Positions 27,875 to 37,165 of a DNA stretch of 64,000 nucleotides are shown here, one piece after another. The notes beneath the pieces were generated by a model that was given only the letters and a program-made list of their open reading frames with translations, was not told where the DNA came from and did no database searches. Every line of letters begins with the position of its first letter. Within the stretch, counting starts at the first letter, position 1. The stretch spans positions 1 to 64,000 of the forward strand of contig NZ_JAUYNB010000013.1 in the NCBI RefSeq assembly GCF_030699305.1, in the 5' to 3' direction. A program made the position numbers and the translations under genes. The stretch is from Novosphingobium sp. (GTDB lineage Bacteria; Pseudomonadota; Alphaproteobacteria; Sphingomonadales; Sphingomonadaceae).

Positions 27875-28645
27875 ATGCTTGAAATCCACCAGTTCGCCTG
27901 CCTGTCCGACAACTACGGCTACCTGATCCACGATCCCGCCAGCGGCGAAACCGCCTGCATCGACACGCCCGATGCCGACGCCTGTTTGCATGCCGCGCAG
28001 GAACGCGGCTGGCAGATCACCCAGATCTGGAACACCCACTGGCACCCCGATCACGCCGGGGGCAACGCCGCGATCAAGGCCGCGACCGGCTGCATCGTCT
28101 CCGCCCCGGCAGAGGTAGAGCGAATCGCAGCGCCCGACCGCGTGGTCGCACATGGCGACACGGTGACGCTGGGCGACTTCACGGCGCAGGTGATCGACGT
28201 GTCCGGCCACACCAACGGCCATGTCGCCTATCATCTGGCGCAAGCGGGCGCGGCGTTCGTCGGGGACGCGGTGTTCGCGCTGGGCTGCGGGCGGATGTTC
28301 GAAGGTCAGCCGGACCAGTTCTGGGCCAGCCTGACGCGGATCAAGGCCCTGCCGGGCGAAACGCTGCTCTATTGCGCGCACGAATACACCGCCTCGAACG
28401 CGCGCTTTGCCCTGCACGCCGATCCCGACAACGCGCAGTTGCAGGACTACGCCGCGCAGATCACCAAGGCGCGGGCCGAAGGGCGGCCCACCGTGCCAAC
28501 AGTGCTGACGCGCGAGCTGCTGACCAATCCGTTCCTGCGCGCCGACGATCCGGACCTGCAAGCGCGGTGGGCCACTCACGGCGGTAAAGTCGGAGATGCC
28601 ATAGCCACCTTTGCCGCCCTGCGCACCGCCAAGGATACCTTTTAA
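27875..28645 (+). CDS. gloB: Hydroxyacylglutathione hydrolase (glyoxalase II)
   Basis: The start is ATG 27875 with GGGAG about nine bases upstream, giving 256 residues. The metallo-beta-lactamase fold motifs are present: THWHPDH at about 57-63, SGHTNGH, GDAVFALGCGRMFEG and CAHEYTASNARFA. A C-terminal substrate-binding domain follows. It hydrolyses S-lactoylglutathione in the methylglyoxal detoxification pathway. It is followed by a quinone oxidoreductase in the same direction, 26 bases on. Confidence 0.95.
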   Translation: MLEIHQFACLSDNYGYLIHDPASGETACIDTPDADACLHAAQERGWQITQIWNTHWHPDHAGGNAAIKAATGCIVSAPAEVERIAAPDRVVAHGDTVTLGDFTAQVIDVSGHTNGHVAYHLAQAGAAFVGDAVFALGCGRMFEGQPDQFWASLTRIKALPGETLLYCAHEYTASNARFALHADPDNAQLQDYAAQITKARAEGRPTVPTVLTRELLTNPFLRADDPDLQARWATHGGKVGDAIATFAALRTAKDTF

Positions 28646-28671
28646 CCCACCCCGTTCGAGTTTGCCGCCCA

Positions 28672-29646
28672 ATGAAAGCCCTGCTCGTCGAAGCGCTCTC
28701 ACCCGACCTGTCGGGCACGCGTCTGGCCGATTTGCCGGACCCGGTCCGCCAGCCCGGCCAGCTGCTGGTCAAGGTCCGCGCGAGTTCGCTCAACTTCCCG
28801 GACCTGCTGATGACGCGGGGCGAATACCAATTCAAACCGCCGCTGCCGTTCGTGCCGGGACTGGAGCTGGCGGGCGATGTGGTGGAGGCCGATTCGGGCA
28901 GCCCCTTCCCGCCCGGCACCCGCGTATTCGGTGGTCACAAGACCGGGGCGATGGCGGAATATGCGGTGGTCGAACCCGGTTCGGTCCAGCGCATTCCTGA
29001 TGGGCTGAGCTATCCCGCCGCTGCCTCGCTCGGCGCGGCCTATGTCACCGCTTACACCGCGCTGGTCGAGATCGGCGGGCTGAAGGCCGGTCAGTGGGTG
29101 CTGATCCACGGCGCGTCCGGCGGGGTCGGACTGGCGGCGGTGGAACTGGCCAAGCGGCTGGGCGCGCGCGTGATCGCCACCACCGGATCGCCGGACAAGG
29201 TGGAACGCCTGCGCGCGGCCTGCGCGGCTGATGCCGTGATTTCGGCCACGGGCCGGTTCCGCGACGCGGTGATCGAACTGACCGGCGGGGCCTTGTGCGA
29301 CCTCGTGTTTGATCCGGTCGGCGGCGATGTGTTCGATGAAAGCACCCGCTGCGTCGCGTTCGGCGGAAAGCTGCTGGTGATCGGCTTTGCCGGGGGGAGA
29401 ATCGCCGATATTTCGACCAATATCCCCCTGATCAAGGGCTTCTCGGTCGTAGGGGTGCGCGCAGGCGAATATGCCCGGCGCTTTCCCGCGCGCGGCACCG
29501 CGATCCGCGCCGCCGTGCTCGATCTGGCCGCAGCGGGCCAACTGGTCCCCCACATCGACCGGACCCTGCCGCTCAGCCGCTGGCGCGAGGCGTTCGCGGC
29601 GATGGCCGGGCGCGAAATCATCGGCAAGATCGTGCTGGAGCCCTGA
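28672..29646 (+). CDS. NADPH:quinone oxidoreductase-type MDR protein
   Basis: A 324-residue zinc-free medium-chain dehydrogenase/reductase. It has the N-terminal VKVRASSLNFPDLLMTRGEYQ and PFVPGLELAGDVVE segments, the nucleotide-binding LIHGASGGVGLAAVELAKRLGARVIA at about 141-166, and the C-terminal EIIGKIVL. It probably reduces quinones or enones with NADPH. Substrate is not determined. It may be co-transcribed with gloB, and a bidirectional terminator follows. Confidence 0.88.
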   Translation: MKALLVEALSPDLSGTRLADLPDPVRQPGQLLVKVRASSLNFPDLLMTRGEYQFKPPLPFVPGLELAGDVVEADSGSPFPPGTRVFGGHKTGAMAEYAVVEPGSVQRIPDGLSYPAAASLGAAYVTAYTALVEIGGLKAGQWVLIHGASGGVGLAAVELAKRLGARVIATTGSPDKVERLRAACAADAVISATGRFRDAVIELTGGALCDLVFDPVGGDVFDESTRCVAFGGKLLVIGFAGGRIADISTNIPLIKGFSVVGVRAGEYARRFPARGTAIRAAVLDLAAAGQLVPHIDRTLPLSRWREAFAAMAGREIIGKIVLEP

Positions 29647-29669
29647 GCGGAACCCCAGCACCACGACGA

Positions 29670-29697
29670 AAAAGGGCGGCCCGAAGACCGCCCTTTT
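29670..29697. terminator. Bidirectional terminator between the oxidoreductase and atpF
   Basis: AAAAGGGCGG (29670-29679) pairs with CCGCCCTTTT (29688-29697) around an eight-base loop. It separates two convergent transcription units. Confidence 0.85.
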
Positions 29698-29719
29698 CCC
29701 TCTCCAGCTCTCTATCCCG

Positions 29720-30244
29720 TCAGAGGCCGCCGATCGCCTCATCCACCAGAACCTTGTCGGCCTTGGCGTTGTGGTTGGCGGCGATCAGGCCACGTGCAGC
29801 GGCGGTGGCCGCTTCGGCTGCCTTGGCGCGCAGTTCTGAAACCGCGCCGCGCTGTGCGGCACCGATCTTGTCTTCCGCCATCTTTTCACGGCGGGCGATC
29901 AGTGCAGTGGTGTCAGTCTCTGCCTTCGCGATGATCGCGTCGGCTTCGTTTTTGGCGTGGGCCAGCATCTCGGCGGCATCCTGTTCGGCGCCAGCGATCT
30001 TGTCGGCATATTCCTTGCGCAGTGCTTCGGCTTCGGCGCGCAGCGCCTTGGCTTCATCCAGCTGCTTGCGGATCTCGGCAATGCTCGAATCCAGACCCGA
30101 CGTGATCAGGCCCGGAACCTTTTTCCAGACCATCAGGAGGATCAGCGAGGTCATCGCCAAAGCCACCCACATGCCGGGATTGATGAACCCGAAGGCCACC
30201 GGCTGGGGGTGCGCGGCGCTTGCCAGCAGGGTGAGATCAGCCAT
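29720..30244 (-). CDS. atpF: ATP synthase FO subunit b
   Basis: The start is the ATG at 30244 (MADLTLLASAAHPQPVAFG), giving 174 residues. One transmembrane span lies at about 22-40 (MWVALAMTSLILLMVWKKVP), followed by a long charged helix (EAEALRKEYADKIAGAEQDAAEM...). It forms half of the peripheral stalk with b'. It is last in the order atpI-atpB-atpE-b'-b and overlaps b' by eight bases. Confidence 0.93.
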   Translation of the reverse strand: MADLTLLASAAHPQPVAFGFINPGMWVALAMTSLILLMVWKKVPGLITSGLDSSIAEIRKQLDEAKALRAEAEALRKEYADKIAGAEQDAAEMLAHAKNEADAIIAKAETDTTALIARREKMAEDKIGAAQRGAVSELRAKAAEAATAAARGLIAANHNAKADKVLVDEAIGGL

Positions 30245-30728
30245 GGAGCACCTCCTTGACCGCGCCCTGGGCAGCGGCGGCATCCACCGTTACGCCCGCC
30301 AGCCGAGCGACGATGTCGCTGGCCGCTTCGGCGGCAACGGTTTCAATTTCCTTGAGCGCATCGCCGCGTGCGGCAGAAATGCGGGCTTCCGCTTCACCGA
30401 CGCGGGCGTCGATCGCGGCGCTGGCCGAAGCCAGCCGGACTTCGCTCGCCTTGGCCGCATCCAGTTTCGCCGCAGCGATCACGGACTGGGCTTCGGCGCG
30501 CTGGGCGTTGGCCTGGACGCGCCATGCCTCTTCCTCGGCATCGGCCGCATTCCGGGCCGCTTCAGCAGCGGCAAGGTCAGCGGCGATCTGCTGGTCGCGC
30601 GCTTCCACAGTCGCCATGACTTTGGGCACCATGCCCCGGCCAATGGCGAAAAAGACGAAGCCGAAGAAGATCAGCAGCCAGAAGATCTGGCTGGAGTACG
30701 TCTCGGCAAGCTGCGAGATTTGAGGCAT
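30237..30728 (-). CDS. atpG: ATP synthase FO subunit b'
   Basis: A 163-residue stalk subunit with a transmembrane segment at about 14-33 (QIFWLLIFFGFVFFAIGRGMVP) and a long Ala/Glu-rich helix. The separate b and b' genes are typical of alphaproteobacteria. It lies between atpE and b and forms a heterodimer with b. The symbol for b' varies (atpG or atpX). Confidence 0.92.
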   Translation of the reverse strand: MPQISQLAETYSSQIFWLLIFFGFVFFAIGRGMVPKVMATVEARDQQIAADLAAAEAARNAADAEEEAWRVQANAQRAEAQSVIAAAKLDAAKASEVRLASASAAIDARVGEAEARISAARGDALKEIETVAAEAASDIVARLAGVTVDAAAAQGAVKEVLHG

Positions 30729-30812
30729 CGGGGCGTCCGCATCTGCCCGGCAGGCCCTGCCCCCGGATGGGGGTCAGGAACCGGCCGGTCGGTCAGTATT
30801 GGGGTGCGTGCG

Positions 30813-31040
30813 TCAGGCGACGAAGATCAGGATCATCGCGACGACGAACGACAGCAGGCCCAGAAGTTCGGCGGCCGCGAAGCCGATGAACAGGCGGCCC
30901 TGCTGGCCGTCGGCAGCGCCCGGGTTGCGCAGTGCGCCTTCCAGGAACGAACCGAAGACGTTGCCCACGCCGATGGCGGCCATGCCGGCACCGATTGCAG
31001 CCAGACCAGCGCCGATCAGCTTTGCGCTTGCAGGTTCCAT
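30813..31040 (-). CDS. atpE: ATP synthase FO subunit c
   Basis: A 75-residue hairpin protein of two transmembrane helices joined by a polar loop ([14 protein letters not shown]). The glycine-rich first helix and Glu58 in [12 protein letters not shown], the proton-carrying residue, identify the ring subunit. Usual length is 70-85. It lies between atpB and b'. Confidence 0.96.
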   Translation of the reverse strand: MEPASAKLIGAGLAAIGAGMAAIGVGNVFGSFLEGALRNPGAADGQQGRLFIGFAAAELLGLLSFVVAMILIFVA

Positions 31041-31085
31041 GTCAAAACTCCTTTTCTCGAAAATTCGTGTGGTTGAATAACAAAC

Positions 31086-31874
31086 TTAGTGAAGGTTTTC
31101 AGCGTCGTTGAGATACAGCGAAGTCAACAGCGCGAAGACATAGGCCTGAATGCCCGCGACCAGCAGTTCCAGCGCGCAGATCGCAATCATCAGCACGAAG
31201 CTGGGGATGCCGATCATCGCAGCCCAGCCGGGCCCGGCGTTGGTGCTGTCGATCACGAAGCTGGACAACACTTCCAGCAGCACGTGGCCGGCCATCATCG
31301 CCACGAACAGTCGCAGCGCGAGGCTGAACGGGCGGACCAGGAAGGAAACCAGTTCGATTACCGGGATCAGCCACATCAGCCACAGCGGCGTGCCGTGCGG
31401 CACGAACAGCGAGAAGAAGTGGAACCCGTGACGCCAGAACCCGACGACCAGCACGATCGCGAACGACAGGATCGCCAGCACGCCGGTGACCGAGAAATGG
31501 CTGGTAAAAGTGAACGGATGCAGCCCGACCAGCGCCAGTGGCAGCAGCCCCAGCAGGTTGGCAAACAGGATGAACATGAAGATCGAGAAGATGTAGGGCA
31601 CATACTTCTTGCCGGCCGGGCCAACATTGGCGGCGAGCAGGTTGTCGATGAACCCGGTGAAGCTTTCCACCGCCATCTGCCAGCGGCCGGGCACCACCTG
31701 GCGCTTCAGCCCACCAGCCACGAACACCCACAGCACGACGGCGGTGATCGCCATCCACAGCGCGGAATTGGTGAATGCGATGTTGTAGCCTGCGATTGCC
31801 CAGTGATCGGTGCCGAACAGCGGCTCGATCGTGAACTGGTGCATCGGATCCACTTTGGCCTGTTCGGCTGCCAC
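31086..31874 (-). CDS. atpB: ATP synthase FO subunit a
   Basis: The protein contains DPMHQFTIEPLFG at the N-terminus, the essential-arginine helix PFSLALRLFVAMMAGH, and AYVFALLTSLYLNDA near the C-terminus, with about five to six membrane spans. It forms the proton channel against the c ring. The open frame extends to a GTG at 31892. I prefer the GTG at 31872-31874, which has GAGG eight bases upstream, giving 262 residues. It follows atpI by 43 bases. Confidence 0.95.
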   Translation of the reverse strand: MAAEQAKVDPMHQFTIEPLFGTDHWAIAGYNIAFTNSALWMAITAVVLWVFVAGGLKRQVVPGRWQMAVESFTGFIDNLLAANVGPAGKKYVPYIFSIFMFILFANLLGLLPLALVGLHPFTFTSHFSVTGVLAILSFAIVLVVGFWRHGFHFFSLFVPHGTPLWLMWLIPVIELVSFLVRPFSLALRLFVAMMAGHVLLEVLSSFVIDSTNAGPGWAAMIGIPSFVLMIAICALELLVAGIQAYVFALLTSLYLNDAENLH

Positions 31875-31916
31875 GCGTCCTGCCTCTTTCACTTCGTCTG
31901 ATGCACAACAGCACCC

Positions 31917-32237
31917 TTATTTCGGGCGCTGCGTCGACATCCGGATGATGTTCCTGAAAGCGACGAATATCCCGAGGGACATCACCACCAACAGACCCCA
32001 GGGCGTGGTTCCGGCAAAATGGTCAATGACCCAGCCCAGAAACGCACCACCACCAATTCCCCCCAGCAATTCCGCCAGGACCCGGTTGCCCATGCGATAA
32101 TTCGCATCCGCTTCCGCGCCGCCAGACGGCTTGTTGCGCTGTTCTTCGCGCTCTTGTGCGGCCTTGAGCCGCGCTTCGAGCGCTTCGATCCGCGCATCTT
32201 CGCCAACAGGGTCTCGGGCGGGTTGATCGTCATTCAT
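31917..32237 (-). CDS. atpI: ATP synthase assembly protein AtpI
   Basis: The start is the ATG at 32235-32237 (AAGGGA upstream), giving 106 residues. A charged N-terminal helix (EDARIEALEARLKAAQEREEQ) is followed by two membrane spans with GGIGGGAFLGWVIDH and GTTPWGLLVVMSLGIFVAFRN. This is the AtpI pattern. AtpI helps assemble the c ring. It is first in the FO operon. Confidence 0.88.
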   Translation of the reverse strand: MNDDQPARDPVGEDARIEALEARLKAAQEREEQRNKPSGGAEADANYRMGNRVLAELLGGIGGGAFLGWVIDHFAGTTPWGLLVVMSLGIFVAFRNIIRMSTQRPK

Positions 32238-32341
32238 GCCACGGTCCCTTTCGCAAGGTTTCCACGGCACGGACAACGGCTGCCCACCGAGGGCATCGGC
32301 CCCTTAGGCAGAGGCCAGTGCCGAGTCAACCGCTAGGAAAA

Positions 32342-32372
32342 GGCCTCCCCAAGCGGGTTGCTTGGAGAGGCC
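32342..32372. terminator. Hairpin between atpI and the ydbL gene
   Basis: GGCCTCCCCAAGC (32342-32354) pairs 12 of 13 with GCTTGGAGAGGCC (32360-32372) around a five-base loop. The gap 32238-32424 holds no gene. It probably terminates the envelope operon reading from the right on the minus strand. There is no long T run. Confidence 0.5.
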
Positions 32373-32424
32373 GGGTTGTCACCGAAAATCGGGGGGTAAA
32401 AAGCCCGTCAGCCAGGCTGGTTAT

Positions 32425-32838
32425 TCAGGCTGGGCACTTGTTGTTGCGCAGCGGCGGTTCGCTGGTGCGGGTCTGCCAGCTGCCATCGGGGGCCTGATAC
32501 TTTTCCCCCGGCGCGGTTGCCAGGATCAGCTGGCAGCCGGAGGTGAAGCCATAGTCGTCGATCGTCGCCTTCTGGGCGGCGGCCTTTTGCGCATAGACTT
32601 CGCGGCGCTTGATGTTGATGTCCTCGCCAATCTTGCGCACTTCGGCAGACGGCGGCGTGGGATAGCCCAGGAAGCCGTCGGTCTTTTCGCCCACCTTGCC
32701 GGCGGCACGCGCGGCGGCGTAGGCCGGATCGCGCTGCTGCGCCGAAGCGGAGGCCGACAGGGCCATGACGGCAAGCGCCAGGCTTCCGGCCAGCAATGTG
32801 GCGGGCCTGCGCTGCAATTGGTCGGTAAGGCCAAACAT
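32425..32838 (-). CDS. ydbL: YdbL-like periplasmic protein (DUF1318)
   Basis: A 137-residue protein with a signal peptide (LLAGSLALAVMALSASASA). The mature domain has GKVGEKTDGFLGYPTPPSAEVRKIGEDINIKRREVYAQKA, the DUF1318/YdbL pattern. YdbL acts with YdbH and YnbE in the bridge that moves phospholipid to the outer membrane in Escherichia coli. It is third in ydbH-ynbE-ydbL, 18 bases after ynbE. An appended C-terminal segment with two cysteines is not in the short enterobacterial form. Confidence 0.8.
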   Translation of the reverse strand: MFGLTDQLQRRPATLLAGSLALAVMALSASASAQQRDPAYAAARAAGKVGEKTDGFLGYPTPPSAEVRKIGEDINIKRREVYAQKAAAQKATIDDYGFTSGCQLILATAPGEKYQAPDGSWQTRTSEPPLRNNKCPA

Positions 32839-32856
32839 GATGTATTCTCCAACCCG

Positions 32857-33129
32857 TTAAAAGATATCAGGATTTTCCTTGATCGTGTTCCCGGCATCCG
32901 CCGCGAGCCGATAAACGACTTCCTGTTTGATGTTGATGTTCAGTTCGATCACGATCGGCTTGTCCGGCGCATTTACGGAAATGCACCCGCCGAGCGCCAG
33001 CGCGCTGCCCATCACCACTCCCAGTCGGCTCACACCAGACCAGGCCGACCACCGTTTCCCGAAGCGCGTTCCCTGCATAGTGCCGGTATTCGCAATCCGG
33101 GCGCGGTTGGTCAATGCATGGCGCTTCAT
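32857..33129 (-). CDS. ynbE: YnbE-like lipoprotein
   Basis: A 90-residue protein with a lipobox ALGGC (Cys49) followed by the short mature sequence INAPD-like region and VIELNINIKQEVVYRLAADAGNTI, matching YnbE. YnbE is an outer-membrane lipoprotein that caps the C-terminus of YdbH. The long pre-lipobox region suggests the true start may be the ATG 17 codons in. Its ATG overlaps the ydbH stop (ATGA), so translation is coupled. Confidence 0.82.
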   Translation of the reverse strand: MKRHALTNRARIANTGTMQGTRFGKRWSAWSGVSRLGVVMGSALALGGCISVNAPDKPIVIELNINIKQEVVYRLAADAGNTIKENPDIF

Positions 33130-36100
33130 GGCTTGTTCCTGCTGACTGGGGGGTGAATGGCGGGTTGCGCCGGAATGGCGGCTGGTGGGGTTGGCAGCGG
33201 TGTCGGTGCCGAAGTCGGTGCCGGTGCGGGTGCCGGGGCCGGTATCGGCGCGGGTGTCGGCGCGGGCGCTGGAATCGGTCCGCCCCCCGCCCCCGGCAGC
33301 CCCAGCACGCGCGGGTCGATCACATAGTCATCGTCGTACATCGACTTGAACGACGTCACGAGCCGCAGGAACGGCGCGCGGATGTTGACGTTGAACTGGA
33401 TTGGCAGCTTGCCGATGCTGCGGGTGATGAAGTTGCGCTTGGCCCCTTCCCCCTGCCGCACACCGTCGATTTTCATCCGGGTCATGATCTCGCCGTCCAG
33501 CGCGCCTTCCAGGCCGATCTCCATCCGGGTGAAATCGAGTGAGCGCAGCGTCTGGAACGCGAAATTGCCCATCGGCGAAAGGTCTTTGTAAGTCAGTTCA
33601 CCGACATAGGAAATATTCCCGCCCGGCGCGCGCGAGATCAGCATTCCGCCGCGAATCCAGCCGCCCTGTTCATCGAACACCAGCGGCAATTCGCCGTCGA
33701 ACGTGCCGGTGGCTGCGATGTTGCCCAGTTCCAGCCGTTCGACGAACCTGGCCGCGTTGATGCCGGTAACCTTCAGGGTATAGCGCCGGGTTTCCGGCAC
33801 GCCCAGCGCCATCCGGGTTGGCAGCAGTTCCAGCGTTCCGTCGATGAACGGCCACTTCGCCCCGTTGATCGCGAGGATGTGATCCGGCAGCAGCGCAAAC
33901 GACATCTCGCCGTCGTAAACCTCGATCCCCGGATTGATCGCGGCGATTTTCAGGCGCTGGTCGGGCGCGGTGACGAGGCCCAGCAGGTCGGTGAACTCAA
34001 CCGTGCCGGAAACGCCGCTGGTCGGACCGAACGCCGCTGCGAAATCAAGCTTTTCCGTGCCGAACTTGCCAGTGCTGGTGACCGCGTCGGGCGTCCAGTC
34101 GATCCGCCCCGTGCCGCTGACCGTGCCGCGCGCATTGGCGATCACGCCGAGCGCCAGATGGGTGAGCGTGTCGGGCTGGACCGCCTTGTCGAACAGGATG
34201 CCGGGGACCGTCAGATCGGCATGGCCGCGCGCGGATGCCAGATCGTGGGCGATTGCGGCGTGCATCAGTTCGCGGTCGCTGGCGGGTTCGCGCAGCGTGG
34301 CATTGGCGGCGATCTGGTTATCGCGCAGCGTCAACGTCGCGTCGCGGGCGATCAGCGGGCGGAACCGGTCATCCAGTTCGCGGTCTTCCAGCTGGAACGC
34401 GGCGGCGGAGATGCTGAGCACGCCGTTTGCATAACGCCAGTCCCCCTCGGCCCCCAGAATGTCGAGCGGGACCGCGCCGAGCCGGACATCGCTGCCAGAG
34501 AACCGGCCCGCAATATCATCGCCGATCCGCGCGGTCAGGTTGGTGATCTGGAAGCGGTTGGCGCTTTCGGCCGGGCCGAGCAGGATATCCAGCTTCGCCG
34601 CGGCCAGCGCGCCGGGAATGGCGAAGCCCACCGGGCCGCTGGCGATCCGGATCGGGGTGCCGCCCAGCCGCCCCGAAACGTTGAGCGAGGGCGCTCCGGC
34701 CGCGAACCGCACTCCGCGCGCATCGCTGCGCAGGATCGCGCCGCCGCGCGGCGGGCACAGGGTCAGCTTGCGGCTGTCGATGGTCAGGTTCGCCAGCGTC
34801 AGGCTGTCAAACGTCAGCGGCAGGCACTTGCGCCCCGCCGCCAGCCCGCCGCGCGCCGACCAGTTGCCGTCCAGCGGCACCACCAGCCGCTGCGCAAACC
34901 CGCCCGGCAACTTGCCGCTGGCAATGGCCGTGCCGGAAAAGCCGACCGCCCCGTTCGGACTGATCACCAGTGCCAGTTCGGGCAGCGCCAGCCGCGCATC
35001 GGCGGCGCGGTATTCCGGCATCCGGAACTGACCCAGGATCGTCCCGCCGGGGCGGCGTTCGATCCGGCCATCCAGCCGGGGCAGGCCCGCCCCGCCGGTC
35101 ACGACATTGCCGGACAACTTCAGGCCGGTGCGCCCGCCCGCCGCCAGCTGGAACCGTGACAGGGCCAGCACATCGGCCCCGCTGCCGCCGCGCAGCACCC
35201 CGCGCGGGATCACCAGACTGGTCAGCTCACCGGTCTGGCGCAGCGTGTAGCCGGCAGCCAGGCGGCTGCCGCGCCCTTCGCGGGCCAGCCCATGCCTGAT
35301 CTGGGTCAGCAGCGGCCCGCCCAGCGTGGCATCGAGCGAGCGCGCCATATCCGCCAACTGGCCGTCCAGCGTGCCGCCGGGGCGCACATCGCGGCCCGTC
35401 AGCGAACCTTCGCTGTCAAACGCGGCCAGCTTGTCATGGCTGCGGATCATGCCTTCGGCGGCCAGCCGCGATGCGGCCAGCGCGCCGGTCACGCCCTGCG
35501 CCGTCAGTTGATAGCTGGTGGTCAGATCGCCGCTCTTGAACGTGAAGCGCGACACGCCGGTCAGCGCGGCCGCGCCTTGCCCACCGAACCGTGCGCTGCC
35601 CGTGGTCAGACCGGCCTGCCCGCTGAGCGCATCGAACGCGGCATTGGCGGTCGCATCCAGCTGCACCGCCACAGTCCGCAGCCGCAGCGCCTGCCTGGGA
35701 CAATCGAACGCGGCGATCCGCAGCGGCCCCTTGAAGCCCAGTTCGCTGTTTTTGGTGGCAATCGCGCCATAGAGCGAACCGCCCGCCACGCGGCAATCGC
35801 CAGCGGTCAGGTTCGGCGCGGCGGCTGCCAGTGTTCCGGCAAACCCGGATTTGAGATTGCCCCGCCCTTCGGCCTTGATCCCGACCGCGCCGTACTCGCT
35901 GTCCAGCCGGGCGCGGCCATCCTCCAGCACCAGATCCATGTCGGGCAGGCCCTCAGGGCGGCCGCCCGCGCCGCCATCGAGCAGCGGATCGAGCGCGCCC
36001 AGCGTCAGCTTGCCCTGCCGGATGGTGCCAAACAGCCGGGGCCGGATCAGCGTGACGTTGCTGACGGCGGGAATCCCGAACGTCGGCGTGATCTCGATTA

Positions 36101-36392
36101 TCGCGCGCTCGATCGTCAGGTCGGGCCGTGCCGGATCGCCGACCACGACGTTGGTCAGCACCTGCCGCGTCGCACCGACCGATTCGATCTTGTAGGTGGC
36201 GGGCAGGTTGAGCTGTTCCAGCTGACCTGCAATCACCTTGTCGGCAATCGTCTCGCGCTCGATCCAGACGATGGTCAGGCCCAGCGCCGTCGCGCCCAGC
36301 AGGCCGCCCGCGATCCACCGGCGCTTGCGGCGCGGGGTCAGCGTCGGCACTTCTGCCGTGTCTTCAGAAGGTTCAGCCTCTGGCGCGTCCAT
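33126..36392 (-). CDS. ydbH: YdbH-like AsmA-family intermembrane transport protein
   Basis: A protein of about 1090 residues, taken from the ATG at 36392 (AAGG upstream). An ATG 17 codons earlier is possible. It has one N-terminal membrane anchor (WIAGGLLGATALGLTIVWI) and a long beta-rich region. Near the C-terminus are YVGELTYKDLSPMGNFAFQTLRSLDFTRMEIGLEG and LPIQFNVNIRAPFLRLVTSF, as in YdbH. The last 50 residues are Pro/Ala repeats (APAPTPAP), probably an extended periplasmic tail. With YnbE and YdbL it would bridge the two membranes and carry phospholipids. It is divergent from radC. Confidence 0.85.
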   Translation of the reverse strand: MDAPEAEPSEDTAEVPTLTPRRKRRWIAGGLLGATALGLTIVWIERETIADKVIAGQLEQLNLPATYKIESVGATRQVLTNVVVGDPARPDLTIERAIIEITPTFGIPAVSNVTLIRPRLFGTIRQGKLTLGALDPLLDGGAGGRPEGLPDMDLVLEDGRARLDSEYGAVGIKAEGRGNLKSGFAGTLAAAAPNLTAGDCRVAGGSLYGAIATKNSELGFKGPLRIAAFDCPRQALRLRTVAVQLDATANAAFDALSGQAGLTTGSARFGGQGAAALTGVSRFTFKSGDLTTSYQLTAQGVTGALAASRLAAEGMIRSHDKLAAFDSEGSLTGRDVRPGGTLDGQLADMARSLDATLGGPLLTQIRHGLAREGRGSRLAAGYTLRQTGELTSLVIPRGVLRGGSGADVLALSRFQLAAGGRTGLKLSGNVVTGGAGLPRLDGRIERRPGGTILGQFRMPEYRAADARLALPELALVISPNGAVGFSGTAIASGKLPGGFAQRLVVPLDGNWSARGGLAAGRKCLPLTFDSLTLANLTIDSRKLTLCPPRGGAILRSDARGVRFAAGAPSLNVSGRLGGTPIRIASGPVGFAIPGALAAAKLDILLGPAESANRFQITNLTARIGDDIAGRFSGSDVRLGAVPLDILGAEGDWRYANGVLSISAAAFQLEDRELDDRFRPLIARDATLTLRDNQIAANATLREPASDRELMHAAIAHDLASARGHADLTVPGILFDKAVQPDTLTHLALGVIANARGTVSGTGRIDWTPDAVTSTGKFGTEKLDFAAAFGPTSGVSGTVEFTDLLGLVTAPDQRLKIAAINPGIEVYDGEMSFALLPDHILAINGAKWPFIDGTLELLPTRMALGVPETRRYTLKVTGINAARFVERLELGNIAATGTFDGELPLVFDEQGGWIRGGMLISRAPGGNISYVGELTYKDLSPMGNFAFQTLRSLDFTRMEIGLEGALDGEIMTRMKIDGVRQGEGAKRNFITRSIGKLPIQFNVNIRAPFLRLVTSFKSMYDDDYVIDPRVLGLPGAGGGPIPAPAPTPAPIPAPAPAPAPTSAPTPLPTPPAAIPAQPAIHPPVSRNKP

Positions 36393-36459
36393 TGCCTTAG
36401 CCTTGCGCGTTCGACCGTTGAAAGGCAATGCAGCATTGGTCAACGGCAGGAACCACAGC

Positions 36460-37164
36460 GTGCCCGAAGCGGAAACCGAAGTGGAACAGGAACAACATCA
36501 TGGCGCCGGTCATCGCGCCCGGCTGCGTGAACGGTTGCTGACCGGCGGGGCCGAGGCGCTGGCCGACTATGAAGTCCTGGAATATCTGCTGATGACCGCG
36601 ATCCCCCGGCGCGACGTGAAACCGCTGGCCAAATCGCTGATCGCGCGGTTCGGCAGTCTGGCGGGCGTGTTCAACGCCGATGCCAGGGCGCTGGCGCTGC
36701 ATCCCGGCATGGGCGAGACCAGCACGGCCGCGCTGAAAGTGGTCGCGCTCGCCGCCCGCCGGCTCGCCCGCACCGGGGTGCAGGACCAGCCGCTGCTGGC
36801 CAGCTGGCAGGCGCTGATCGATTACCTGACGATCGACATGGCGCACCTCAACCACGAACGGGTGCGGGTGCTCTATCTCGATTCGCGCAACCGCCTGATT
36901 CTGGATCACCACGTCGGCGACGGCGATGTCGATCAGGCCGCGATCCATCCCCGGCAAGTGGTGAAACAAGGGCTGGATGTGGGCGCGGCTGCGCTGATTC
37001 TGGTCCATAACCACCCCTCCGGCTCGCCCGAGCCCAGCCGCGCCGATATCCAGATCACCAACCGGATCGTCGAGGCGGCCAGCCTGATGGGGATGACTGT
37101 GCACGATCATGTGATCATCGGGCGGCAGGGGCATGTTTCGCTCAAGGCCAAGGGACTTATCTAG
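36460..37164 (+). CDS. radC: RadC family JAB-domain protein
   Basis: The best start is GTG 36460-36462 with AGGA about eight bases upstream, giving 234 residues. A helix-hairpin-helix region (ALALHPGMGETSTAALKVVALA) precedes a JAMM metalloprotease-like domain with VGDGDVDQAAIHPRQVVKQGL and LVHNHPSGSPEPSRAD. Despite the name, a DNA-repair role is not supported in other bacteria and its substrate is unknown. Divergent from ydbH. The TANGO2 gene follows after one base. Confidence 0.92.
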   Translation: MPEAETEVEQEQHHGAGHRARLRERLLTGGAEALADYEVLEYLLMTAIPRRDVKPLAKSLIARFGSLAGVFNADARALALHPGMGETSTAALKVVALAARRLARTGVQDQPLLASWQALIDYLTIDMAHLNHERVRVLYLDSRNRLILDHHVGDGDVDQAAIHPRQVVKQGLDVGAAALILVHNHPSGSPEPSRADIQITNRIVEAASLMGMTVHDHVIIGRQGHVSLKAKGLI

Positions 37165-37165
37165 G

